Below are positions 1 through 6,427 of a stretch of 6,503 bases of DNA, one piece after another. Position 1 is the stretch's first letter; each line of letters begins with the position of its first letter. The stretch comes from Clostridia bacterium (GTDB taxonomy: Bacteria; Bacillota_A; Clostridia; Christensenellales; Aristaeellaceae). Under the pieces are notes generated by a model. It was given only the letters and a program-made list of their open reading frames with translations. It was not told the origin of the DNA and did no database searches. The stretch is from NCBI GenBank assembly GCA_009783365.1, contig WRHG01000103.1, positions 1-6,503 of the forward strand, written 5' to 3'. The translations under genes were made by a program, and so were the position numbers.

Positions 1-206
1 TATCAATAATCGAAACTGCATGGAAATTCATCCTGGATGGAGGTTCCGTTTCTCAAGAGCCATCAAGATCGACAGTATCGGCGGGGGGCAGCCCTCCCAC
101 ACCCAAGACCCGCTGCAAGCGACGACGCGATCTCACGAAACGGCGGAAAGAGGCAGTGATGTGTATTGATATACGGGCAAGCAAGATCCCGGTTTGCCTA
201 AAGCAT
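1..206. other. Region after the operon, no supported gene or clear terminator
   Basis: No reading frame here has both a start with a ribosome binding site and recognisable content. A plus-strand frame is open from the window edge to a stop near 170 and could be the end of a gene lying to the left. Its translation is rich in Ser, Arg and Gly and matches nothing I know. Just past the mtnA stop, a weak 5-base stem (GGCAA 176-180 with TTGCC 194-198) is not followed by a T run on the minus strand. It is therefore not a convincing intrinsic terminator, and transcription may run on or stop by another means. Confidence 0.4.
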
Positions 207-1304
207 TCACATCTTATGCAACTCACTATCGGCAAACTTCTTTTGAAAGATCGTCTTCAAACTTTGGGTATACGGCTGCCGCGCGATGCCATATTCCGTT
301 ATGATTGCCGTAATCAGCTCGTTGTCGGCAAAATCAAAGGCGGGGTTATACACCTTCACACCTTCAGGCGCCATTGGCTGCTTGTACCACATCTCCGTCA
401 CCTCATGGGCCGGGCGCTCCTCAATGGGGATGTCCTTACCCCGCTGAACTTTCATGTCGATGGTGGAGGTGGGCGCGCATACATAAAACGGAACACCATA
501 ATACCTTGCCAGGATGGCTACGCCTGAAGTCCCTATTTTGTTACAGCTGTCGCCATTGGCTGCCACCCTGTCACAACCTACAAAGATGGCTTGCACCCAG
601 CCGTTCTTCATAACCTGGGAGGCCATGTTATCGCAGATGACGGTGGTGTCCACGCCGTTGGACGCCAATTCAAACGCGCTTAACCGAATGCCTTGCAACA
701 GCGGCCGCGTTTCATCCGTAAACACCTTAAAAGTATAGCCCCGCTCCCTTCCCAGGTGAATGGGGGCAAGGGCTGTTCCATATCTGGCCGCAGCCAATTG
801 TCCCGCGTTGCAGTGTGTTAAAATTCCGTCCCCGTCCTTCACCAGTGACAAACCGTATTCACCGATCATTTTACAGACCCAAATGTCCTCTTCTTTGATG
901 CCCGCGGCTTCGTTATAAAGCCGTTTTTTAATCTCATCCACGCTTTGGCCCGAACTCCGCAGCACCACGTTTTCCATGCGGTCCAGGGCCCAAAACAGAT
1001 TCACTGCCGTAGGGCGCGCCGAGGCAAGATATTCCTTCGCCTTTCTGAACTGTCCGCAAAAAACATCGTACTGGTCGGTCTGAATGGCTTTGGCCGCAAG
1101 GTATATGCCGATGGCCGCCGCTACGCCGATAGCGGGCGCTCCTCGCACTTTCAGCAGGTAAATAGCTTCCCAAATATCCCTTTGGCTGGTCAGGCTGAGT
1201 ATCTCCGCCTGTCCCGGCAGCTTGGTTTGGTCCAGAATCAGCAACGCGCTTCCGGCGTCGTCCAGCGCTACGGTTTCGTAACTCATAATACTTTTGCTGC
1301 TCAT
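207..1304 (-). CDS. mtnA: S-methyl-5-thioribose-1-phosphate isomerase
   Basis: This 365-residue enzyme of the MtnA / eIF2B-like family converts 5-methylthioribose 1-phosphate, or 5-deoxyribose 1-phosphate, to the matching ribulose 1-phosphate. Diagnostic motifs are KVRGAPAIG (52-60), THCNAG with catalytic Cys165 (163-168), DETRP (197-201), the CDNMAS segment (224-229), and GCDRVAANGD with catalytic Asp245 (243-252) followed by NKIGT (255-259). A PFYVCAPTST strand (272-281) and an NPAFD block (320-324) complete the core. The length is close to usual (about 350), with a short charged C-terminal tail. AAAGGAG (1314-1320), 9 bases before ATG 1304, supports the start. It is the last gene of the operon that I can see. 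In methionine salvage MtnB would follow, but here the aldolase at the head of the operon takes its product. Confidence 0.95.
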   Translation of the reverse strand: MSSKSIMSYETVALDDAGSALLILDQTKLPGQAEILSLTSQRDIWEAIYLLKVRGAPAIGVAAAIGIYLAAKAIQTDQYDVFCGQFRKAKEYLASARPTAVNLFWALDRMENVVLRSSGQSVDEIKKRLYNEAAGIKEEDIWVCKMIGEYGLSLVKDGDGILTHCNAGQLAAARYGTALAPIHLGRERGYTFKVFTDETRPLLQGIRLSAFELASNGVDTTVICDNMASQVMKNGWVQAIFVGCDRVAANGDSCNKIGTSGVAILARYYGVPFYVCAPTSTIDMKVQRGKDIPIEERPAHEVTEMWYKQPMAPEGVKVYNPAFDFADNELITAIITEYGIARQPYTQSLKTIFQKKFADSELHKM

Positions 1305-1325
1305 GGCGGGCCGCTCCTTTCACGA

Positions 1326-2543
1326 TCACTGGGACAATTGGGCTGCCTCTGCGGCGCGGTGGACCGCCGCCACAAAGTCCGCTCCCTTGCTAAATCTGTC
1401 GGCGTGCATGATGAAGTCCTTGGCGCACAGAATATTCACGCGTTCAGCATATATCCGCTTGGCCTCATCCGCTATGGTGGTCACATCCTTCACCTGCGCC
1501 ATGCCCACCGTTCGGCGGATCAGTTCCGTGCCGGCATAGGAGGCGGTATCCACCAAAACGGAAGAAAGGTAAAGCTCCTTAAAGCCCTTCACCTTGGCCA
1601 TTGGCTCGGTTGCCCACCGGTCAAACGCCTTAAGAAACTTTTCGCAGAACAGATCCGCCGTTTCCTCAATGGTTTTGAGCACCCAAGCGCAAAAATCAGC
1701 CGCGCCGTAAGCCGTTCCGTGGTCCCATGCGAAAATCAAGTTGGCGATCACATTTCCCACATCATAACCGATCGGTCCATAGAAAGCGAATTCCGGATCA
1801 AACACGCGGGTGCTTTTTTCCTTCACGAAGATAGAACCCGTATGCAAATCGCCATGAATCAGTGCTTGCGCATTATTCATGAAGTCAAATTTCAATTTTG
1901 CGACTCGCAGATGCAGGTCCCGGTCTTCATACAGCTCCTTTTTCACAAACTCCGCATTCGGCGGAAACACAAGATTGCGCCGCTGCAAATCGATATAGGG
2001 TTCCGTGAGCACCAAATCTTCGGTAATTTCACAGAGTTCCGGGTTGATAAAGCTCTTCACCAAAGCCTTCTTGGCTTTATGCTCCATCGCCACGTCCGTG
2101 GTTGCAAGAAGCGTATTCACCATATAAGTGGTGACGTCATCCGCAAAAAGCGGAAAAATCTTATGCTTCATCAGCGCGTAACGCATCAGTTCATAGTCGG
2201 ACAAGTCCTCCATCACACAAGCGCACATCACGGTATCGTATCCATAAATGATGGGTACCAGTCCGGGCGCATACTGTCCCTGTAACAGTAGAATTTCACT
2301 CTCAATGCGATTCCGGTCGGTGGAAACCTTCATATCGGCCGAGATACGCAGTTCAACTCCAGCCTGTTTGACAATCACGGCTTTGCCGGTTCTTTCATCC
2401 GCCACGCGGAACACATAATTGAGGTTGCCGTCGCCAATCTCCTTGGATGTCAACACAGCATCCTCCGGCACGTATCCCTTCACCTTCACATATTCCTGAA
2501 CATCCGAAGTTTTCATCAGAAAATAGGTATCAAAACGACACAT
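1326..2543 (-). CDS. mtnK: S-methyl-5-thioribose kinase
   Basis: This 405-residue enzyme uses ATP to phosphorylate C1 of 5-methylthioribose, and in related systems 5-deoxyribose, in the cytosol. It has the eukaryotic-kinase-like fold of MtnK. Visible are the nucleotide loop EIGDGNLNYVF (35-45), Lys59 in the VKQ strand, the hinge MEDL (111-114), an NPELCEIT block (167-174), the catalytic loop HGDLHTGS (230-237, Asp232), the metal-binding DPE (249-251) with FAFYGPIGYDVG after it, and ELIRRTVG (340-347), whose arginines line the sugar site. The length is normal for the family. ATG 2543 is chosen because AGGAGG (2555-2560) precedes it by 11 bases. The next ATG, at 2516, has no ribosome binding site. 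The gene is followed after 21 bases by mtnA, the next enzyme in the pathway. Confidence 0.95.
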   Translation of the reverse strand: MCRFDTYFLMKTSDVQEYVKVKGYVPEDAVLTSKEIGDGNLNYVFRVADERTGKAVIVKQAGVELRISADMKVSTDRNRIESEILLLQGQYAPGLVPIIYGYDTVMCACVMEDLSDYELMRYALMKHKIFPLFADDVTTYMVNTLLATTDVAMEHKAKKALVKSFINPELCEITEDLVLTEPYIDLQRRNLVFPPNAEFVKKELYEDRDLHLRVAKLKFDFMNNAQALIHGDLHTGSIFVKEKSTRVFDPEFAFYGPIGYDVGNVIANLIFAWDHGTAYGAADFCAWVLKTIEETADLFCEKFLKAFDRWATEPMAKVKGFKELYLSSVLVDTASYAGTELIRRTVGMAQVKDVTTIADEAKRIYAERVNILCAKDFIMHADRFSKGADFVAAVHRAAEAAQLSQ

Positions 2544-2577
2544 AGTTAAGCCTTCCTCCTTAATTACAACTCATTGG

Positions 2578-3294
2578 CTATCGAAATTCAATGCTCCGGT
2601 CATCCATCGGATCAATTTGCTGCAACGCCCGCAGTTCCTCGCGGGTAGGCGGTTGGGTGGTAACCAGGGATAGGTACCGGATCGGGAATGATGTATTGCG
2701 TGAAACCTCCTCTAAGCTGGATGAGGGGTGAATGCTTCGCAATATTAACTCTCCCTGATACATGGTGAAGATACAAAGCGGCGTCACAATCTCGCTGACA
2801 TTGCCGCGCGCGGTCACGAAATCCAACGTTTCCGTAAACGTGCGCCTGTCATGCTTGGTGCGCCAGATTACGGCGCGTTTCGCAGTCGATATCAGCACGG
2901 CGCTCCCGGCGCCTCCAGGCAGGCGCACCTTGGGCTTGTGATAATCGCCGATCACTGAGGCGTTTACGCCGCCGCGATGGTCAAATTGTACGCCGCTAAA
3001 AAACGCCACATCCAGTCCGCCGCGCATGCTGAGATCAAATACTTCCGCCAGGGGGTATGCAGCCTCCGCTGTTTGCCACAGCGACTCCCCCGCGCTGGTA
3101 AAGCTCTGCGGTCTTGGCTGATACGGGTCTACACCGCCGGGGATGTTCAGGTGCACGGCATTTGGAGCGTGCATGGCCTTCGCCAGCAGGATTGAGATCA
3201 TCGGCATGTGAGAGCTCACTCCATGAAAAACCGTTTCTCCATCTCGAATAAGGCGCGCCATGCTGACCGTCATGACATCACCGGGTCTGAGCAT
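2578..3294 (-). CDS. CoA-transferase-like subunit B (family I beta type), catalytic Glu apparently missing
   Basis: This 238-residue partner of the preceding subunit has a beta-subunit layout. It includes a HAPN segment (42-45), a RGGLDVAFFSGVQFD block (91-105), a V-N-x-SVIG-Y block (110-118), a PKVRLPGGAGSA oxyanion-type glycine loop (121-132) and a DFVTARGN block (158-165). In family I transferases the catalytic glutamate that forms the CoA thioester lies a few residues after HAPN, usually in a Tyr-Glu-x-Gly context. Here that position reads Asn-Ile-Pro-Gly (50-53), with Ile51 where Glu is expected. The protein may therefore be a CoA-dependent hydrolase or C-C lyase like IpdAB rather than a transferase, or may use another acid (inference from memory of the family, not an alignment). 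It lies 34 bases before mtnK. Confidence 0.82.
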   Translation of the reverse strand: MLRPGDVMTVSMARLIRDGETVFHGVSSHMPMISILLAKAMHAPNAVHLNIPGGVDPYQPRPQSFTSAGESLWQTAEAAYPLAEVFDLSMRGGLDVAFFSGVQFDHRGGVNASVIGDYHKPKVRLPGGAGSAVLISTAKRAVIWRTKHDRRTFTETLDFVTARGNVSEIVTPLCIFTMYQGELILRSIHPSSSLEEVSRNTSFPIRYLSLVTTQPPTREELRALQQIDPMDDRSIEFR

Positions 3295-3295
3295 A

Positions 3296-4090
3296 TCACC
3301 GCCTCCTTTGCAGCCAGGCATCCAACTCGTCAACTGTGCTTAGGGCCTTAAAGGACCGAAGCGCGTCGTCCCCAACACCGTAGGCGTGATAACAACTGCC
3401 AGGCCACGCGCCACGCGGCGCATGTACTACGGCGCTCACCAGGAAATGCGGAATATCCGCTTTTGTTTCACTGGCAACGAAGTAACGATCACCTACAATG
3501 CGCTCCGCCGTAATGATCACCGTTTCCGAGGCACGGGACAGGAGCAAGTCGTCGTACTTGGGTCCCTCAATGAGTGCATTGCCGCGTTCATCGGCGATGT
3601 GCGCATGAATGATGCTTACCTGCGGCCGGATCGCCTTGACGGCATGAAGCCTTTCGCCGGTAAACGGATCGTCTACGACAGCGAATGCGTCGTTAACGGT
3701 GGTCAAATCGGTCTCCGTCAGTCCACGCACGGGGATAAAGGGGATCCCATAGCTCGCCGCGCGCAGGGCGGCTATCACTGTGTAGCAGGAATGCTCGTTC
3801 ATCCGAACATTTCCCGCCTGAACGGCTTTGCGAAAGTGCTGGCAAAGAGAATACTCGGTTTCATAGCTGATGAAAGCGGCGTCTGTGCTTGTAACGCATC
3901 CAGCGAAGCAAAGCAGGTCCACGTCCATGCCGCCGGCGGTCTTTACCAGCCTGAGGTCCCGCTTTTTCTGGCGGGCCAATTCCATTACGGCAGTCATCGG
4001 CGCGCGGTTCAGGGTATTGCCGCCAATCCCCAGCAGCGTTCCATCCGAGACGGCTTGCACCGCTCGGGAGAGGTCTTCCAACTTCTTCAT
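3296..4090 (-). CDS. CoA-transferase-like subunit A (family I, glutaconate CoA-transferase alpha type)
   Basis: This 264-residue protein has the features of family I CoA-transferase alpha subunits. They are a glycine-rich GIGGN near the N-terminus (21-25), a conserved Glu99 in NEHS just before the helix leading to PFIPVRG (117-123), an IHAHIADERGNA segment (161-172), and an APRGAWP-SCYHAYG stretch near the C-terminus (224-238). Family members move CoA between acids, but the related steroid-ring enzyme IpdAB uses the same fold as a hydrolase. The gene starts 51 bases after the flavoprotein stop, with only a weak GAGG sequence in front. The next gene's ribosome binding site lies within its last codons, so the two subunits are translationally coupled and probably form one complex. 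The substrate cannot be told from sequence. The family assignment is firm. Confidence 0.85.
   Translation of the reverse strand: MKKLEDLSRAVQAVSDGTLLGIGGNTLNRAPMTAVMELARQKKRDLRLVKTAGGMDVDLLCFAGCVTSTDAAFISYETEYSLCQHFRKAVQAGNVRMNEHSCYTVIAALRAASYGIPFIPVRGLTETDLTTVNDAFAVVDDPFTGERLHAVKAIRPQVSIIHAHIADERGNALIEGPKYDDLLLSRASETVIITAERIVGDRYFVASETKADIPHFLVSAVVHAPRGAWPGSCYHAYGVGDDALRSFKALSTVDELDAWLQRRR
3302..3307 (-). promoter_or_regulatory. AGGAGG ribosome binding site of CoA-transferase-like subunit B, inside subunit A
   Basis: A perfect AGGAGG on the minus strand sits 7 bases before ATG 3294 and within the final codons of subunit A, whose TGA (3296-3298) is one base from that ATG. This decides the start of subunit B against a TTG at 3333 in the same frame. 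It also implies translational coupling and near-equal production of the two subunits. Confidence 0.85.
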
Positions 4091-4141
4091 CGCCTCGCCT
4101 CATTTCCGCGCAAATAGCGTTTCCGCTTCGCCGTATAGGCT

Positions 4142-5473
4142 TTACTTGGCGGCATTCGCCGCGATGTGTACGGGGTCCCACACTGTGGCAAAGGGCGGTG
4201 CATATGCCAAATCTACCGTGCCAAGCTGCGCGGTTGTCATCCCGTCGTGAATCGCCGTCGCGAAGGTGTTCCCGCGGAGTACGGCGCCTTTTACCCCGGC
4301 GATATTCGCGCCCAACAACCGTAACGTACGCTTCTCATACAGCAGTTTGATGGTCAGTTTTGTAGGGTCCGGGTAGTAGGGCGGATGGTCCATTGCGGTC
4401 ACCAGTTTTGTATCATAAGCAACACCCATGCGGCGGGCGTCCGCCTCGCTGAGTCCTGTGCGCATCATCTCCAAACCGCAAACCTTGATAGCCGTGGTGC
4501 CCAGCGTTCCTTCAAACGTCTCAAAGCCGCCCGCCATATTGGCGCCGGCAATACGGCCGCATTTATTGGCAACAGTTCCCAGCGGCAGAAAGCAATCCTC
4601 CCGCGCAACACGATGCCAGCACACGGCGCAGTCTCCCGCCGCAAAAATATCCGATATGCTGGTGCGCTGCCGGCGGTCCACCGACAGCGCTCCATTGCGC
4701 GACATCTGCAGGCCTGTGTCCCTCAGAAATTCCGTAGCCGGTACAATGCCCACCGCCACCAGCACAATATCCGCAGAACTTTCATCGCGGCTGGTTCGGA
4801 CCAGACGGTGGTCCCCCTCATCGGTGATGGCGGTCAACCGCCCTCCCAACTTCACAGTGATGCCCTGGCGCTCCATCTCCTGCGCCGCCAGCTCGGAAAA
4901 CTCGGGTTCAAATGAAGTCAGCAACCTCTCGGCGGCCTCCAGCACCGTTACGCGTTTTCCTAGATTTCGCATCACATCGGCCATTTCCACGCCAATACAT
5001 CCTCCGCCGACAATCGCCACATGGTCTACGCCCGGCAGATGAACCACTTTTTGAAGCAAAATCCCTTCTTCCATGGTTTTCACATGGAAAACGGAAGGTA
5101 TATCCGATCCTTTTACTTTGGGTACCGCGCTCTGGCCGCCCACGCCGATCATCAGCCTGTCATAATCATCCCAAAAAACATCTCCGTTTTCATGGTTTTT
5201 AATCTGAATTCGCTTGGCTGCCACATCCACCCGTAGCGCTTCATGGCGCAGGCGGGTACGTATCCCCGCCCGGTCATACTGCTCCTGCGTACGGGCAATC
5301 AGCTTGCCCGGATCGGCGGTAAATCCGCCGATCAAATAGGGCAGCCCGCAAGCGCCATAAGACAAATAATTCCCTTTTTCATAAACGGTCACCTCGGCGT
5401 CCGGCCGCATGCGCTTCAATTTAGATGCAGCGCTCATGCCGGCGGCCATGCCCCCCAGTACGATTGCTTTCAT
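4142..5473 (-). CDS. FAD-dependent pyridine nucleotide-disulfide oxidoreductase (CoA-disulfide reductase / NADH oxidase / persulfide reductase family)
   Basis: This 443-residue flavoprotein has an N-terminal FAD-binding Rossmann motif (GGMAAG, 7-12, then a conserved helix to Arg21). The single redox cysteine Cys42 sits in a YGACGLPY motif where CoA-disulfide reductases and NADH oxidases carry theirs. An NAD(P)H-binding GGGCIG lies at 156-161, the second FAD motif AAGDCA at 278-283, and a C-terminal dimerisation domain ends in a DLAYAPPF segment (421-428) typical of the CoA-disulfide/persulfide reductase branch. There is no C-terminal rhodanese domain. Expected reactions are NAD(P)H-driven reduction of CoA disulfide, a persulfide, or O2. 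The frame extends upstream to a TTG at 5521 inside the aldolase gene, but ATG 5473 begins the first beta strand and follows AGAGG, so it was chosen. It lies 25 bases after the aldolase stop. Its partner or substrate in this operon is unknown. Confidence 0.85.
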   Translation of the reverse strand: MKAIVLGGMAAGMSAASKLKRMRPDAEVTVYEKGNYLSYGACGLPYLIGGFTADPGKLIARTQEQYDRAGIRTRLRHEALRVDVAAKRIQIKNHENGDVFWDDYDRLMIGVGGQSAVPKVKGSDIPSVFHVKTMEEGILLQKVVHLPGVDHVAIVGGGCIGVEMADVMRNLGKRVTVLEAAERLLTSFEPEFSELAAQEMERQGITVKLGGRLTAITDEGDHRLVRTSRDESSADIVLVAVGIVPATEFLRDTGLQMSRNGALSVDRRQRTSISDIFAAGDCAVCWHRVAREDCFLPLGTVANKCGRIAGANMAGGFETFEGTLGTTAIKVCGLEMMRTGLSEADARRMGVAYDTKLVTAMDHPPYYPDPTKLTIKLLYEKRTLRLLGANIAGVKGAVLRGNTFATAIHDGMTTAQLGTVDLAYAPPFATVWDPVHIAANAAK

Positions 5474-5498
5474 GAGCCTCTTGCCACACCTCTGATCC

Positions 5499-6350
5499 TT
5501 ATTGATTCTTGATTCTATCAATCACTTGCTGCGTAATCCTCCGCACATCCATCTCGCTCTGCGCACGATCGCCCGTGCAGCCGCATTCTTCTTCCAAAAG
5601 CGGCGAAACAGCCGCCTGCGAATGGCCTACCACCACATCCTCCGTATTTGTGGGTCGTGGGGCGCAAGTTGGAACACCCCCCGATGTAATACCCATCTTC
5701 GTGCGGATCCCCACCAATTCATTCACCTGCTCGCAGCTTAAAACATTTGCCCTTCCAATAATATTGCCAGTATACATGATCACCAGCGCATAGTGCTCCG
5801 TCGCTTCCAGCCGGTACCATGCTTCCATCAGCGAGCTTCCCCAGGCGACAGCGCCATGGTTTGCCAGAAGCAGCGCATTGTAATCACGCGCATAGGGAGC
5901 GATTGAATCAGGAATTCCCTGGGTTCCGGGCGTTTCATAATGTATACACGGCACAGTCCCCAAATTCACCAGCGCCTCTGGGTAAATCGCCCTATCCAGA
6001 CCAATCCCCGCAATGGCGAAAGAGGTGCTGATAGGCGGATGCGCATGGCATACGCCCATAGCTTCCGGGTTTTCCTGGTAAATACGCAGATGCATTTTAA
6101 CCTCGCTGGACGGGCCGCTTTCCCCCTGTGAAAGAACCGTTCCGTCCATGCGCATCTTTACCAGCATCTCCTCGGACATAAATCCTTTGGAAACGCCTGT
6201 TGGGGTTGTCCAAACGATGTCGTTGTCCACCTTGCAGCTGATGTTTCCATCGTTGGCGGCTACAAAATTTTTGATGTACATTCGTTTACCGACTTCGATA
6301 ATCAGCTTTTTCGCCTCATGGTCGGTCGGGTACTTGCGGATCGTTTGCAT
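5499..6350 (-). CDS. Class II (zinc) sugar-phosphate aldolase, probable 5-deoxyribulose/5-methylthioribulose 1-phosphate aldolase
   Basis: This 283-residue protein belongs to the class II aldolase/adducin family (L-fuculose-phosphate aldolase type). Visible in order are a phosphate-binding GNIS (35-38), TPTG (49-52), Ser81-Ser82, the catalytic acid Glu83 aligned with FucA Glu73, the zinc ligands His102 and His104 (HAHP), and a third zinc ligand His165 (ANHG). These residues match aldolases better than the related MtnB dehydratase. In the operon it would cleave the ribulose 1-phosphate made by MtnK and MtnA to dihydroxyacetone phosphate plus acetaldehyde or methylthioacetaldehyde (inferred from context). 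It is about 65 residues longer than FucA. The extra C-terminus holds a Pro/Gly-rich linker, a Cys-Gly-Cys (256-258) and a predicted amphipathic helix (about 267-281). It is cytosolic, with no signal peptide. Class is certain; exact substrate is not. Confidence 0.88.
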   Translation of the reverse strand: MQTIRKYPTDHEAKKLIIEVGKRMYIKNFVAANDGNISCKVDNDIVWTTPTGVSKGFMSEEMLVKMRMDGTVLSQGESGPSSEVKMHLRIYQENPEAMGVCHAHPPISTSFAIAGIGLDRAIYPEALVNLGTVPCIHYETPGTQGIPDSIAPYARDYNALLLANHGAVAWGSSLMEAWYRLEATEHYALVIMYTGNIIGRANVLSCEQVNELVGIRTKMGITSGGVPTCAPRPTNTEDVVVGHSQAAVSPLLEEECGCTGDRAQSEMDVRRITQQVIDRIKNQ

Positions 6351-6355
6351 ACATA

Positions 6356-6361
6356 CCACCT
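6356..6361 (-). promoter_or_regulatory. Ribosome binding site AGGTGG that fixes the aldolase start
   Basis: On the minus strand, AGGTGG lies 5 bases before the ATG at 6350. Two upstream in-frame ATGs (6368 and 6365) are preceded only by an A- and T-rich run with no purine-rich Shine-Dalgarno sequence. In addition, the first of these would place the AGGTGG motif inside the coding region. The start at 6350 is therefore preferred. Confidence 0.65.
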
Positions 6362-6373
6362 GCATCATTTTGT

Positions 6374-6385
6374 TTTGTAAACAAA
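6374..6385. repeat. 12-base palindrome TTTGT-AA-ACAAA
   Basis: The five-base half-sites TTTGT and ACAAA are exact reverse complements around a two-base centre. The palindrome lies in the untranslated leader, between the predicted transcription start and the ribosome binding site of the aldolase gene. Its size and place are those of a transcription-factor half-site pair, but the surrounding DNA is AT-rich, so chance is not excluded. It overlaps the left arm of the larger inverted repeat. Confidence 0.4.
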
Positions 6386-6420
6386 TGTTCTGTTTATATA
6401 AATAACAAACCGATGTTTAC
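6377..6420. promoter_or_regulatory. Inverted repeat in leader, candidate operator pair
   Basis: The 7-base arms GTAAACA (6377-6383) and TGTTTAC (6414-6420) are perfect inverted copies separated by 30 AT-rich bases. The right arm lies at the predicted transcription start and the left arm 27 bases before the aldolase start. The left arm is inside a tighter 12-base palindrome, TTTGT-AA-ACAAA (6374-6385). The right arm is part of a looser dyad, AACA-6-TGTT (6404-6417). The position just downstream of the -10 box suits two repressor sites. A stem in the mRNA is the alternative, though 7 AT-rich pairs with a 30-base loop would be weak. No regulator gene is in the window, so the binding protein is unknown. 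Confidence 0.5.
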
Positions 6421-6427
6421 TTCTGTA

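Noticed and set aside
53..235. Minus-strand open frame of 60 codons overlapping the end of mtnA
   Set aside because: It starts inside mtnA in another frame, has no ribosome binding site, and its Arg-rich product matches no family I recognise.
945..2285. Plus-strand open frame of 446 codons
   Set aside because: It lies exactly opposite the well-supported mtnK and mtnA genes, spans their junction, and its translation is rich in His, Arg and Gln with no family motif. It is a shadow of the GC-rich third positions on the other strand.
3295..3333. Upstream TTG start of CoA-transferase-like subunit B
   Set aside because: AGGAGG sits correctly spaced before ATG 3294 and would be inside the coding region if TTG 3333 were used.
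3386..4117. Plus-strand open frame of 243 codons
   Set aside because: It is antisense to CoA-transferase-like subunit A, whose family motifs are clear. The plus-strand product shows no motif and no ribosome binding site.
5474..5521. Upstream TTG start of the flavoprotein, overlapping the aldolase stop
   Set aside because: The extra 16 residues lack family similarity and precede the Rossmann beta strand that starts at ATG 5473.
5499..6350. Reading the aldolase-family gene as mtnB (methylthioribulose-1-phosphate dehydratase)
   Set aside because: The Ser-Ser-Glu before the HAHP zinc motif and the overall pattern follow FucA-type aldolases, the length exceeds MtnB by about 70 residues, and downstream salvage genes are missing.
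6404..6417. Catabolite-repression (cre) site in the leader dyad
   Set aside because: The dyad has a CG near its centre, but the flanking bases do not fit the cre consensus, so CcpA control cannot be claimed.
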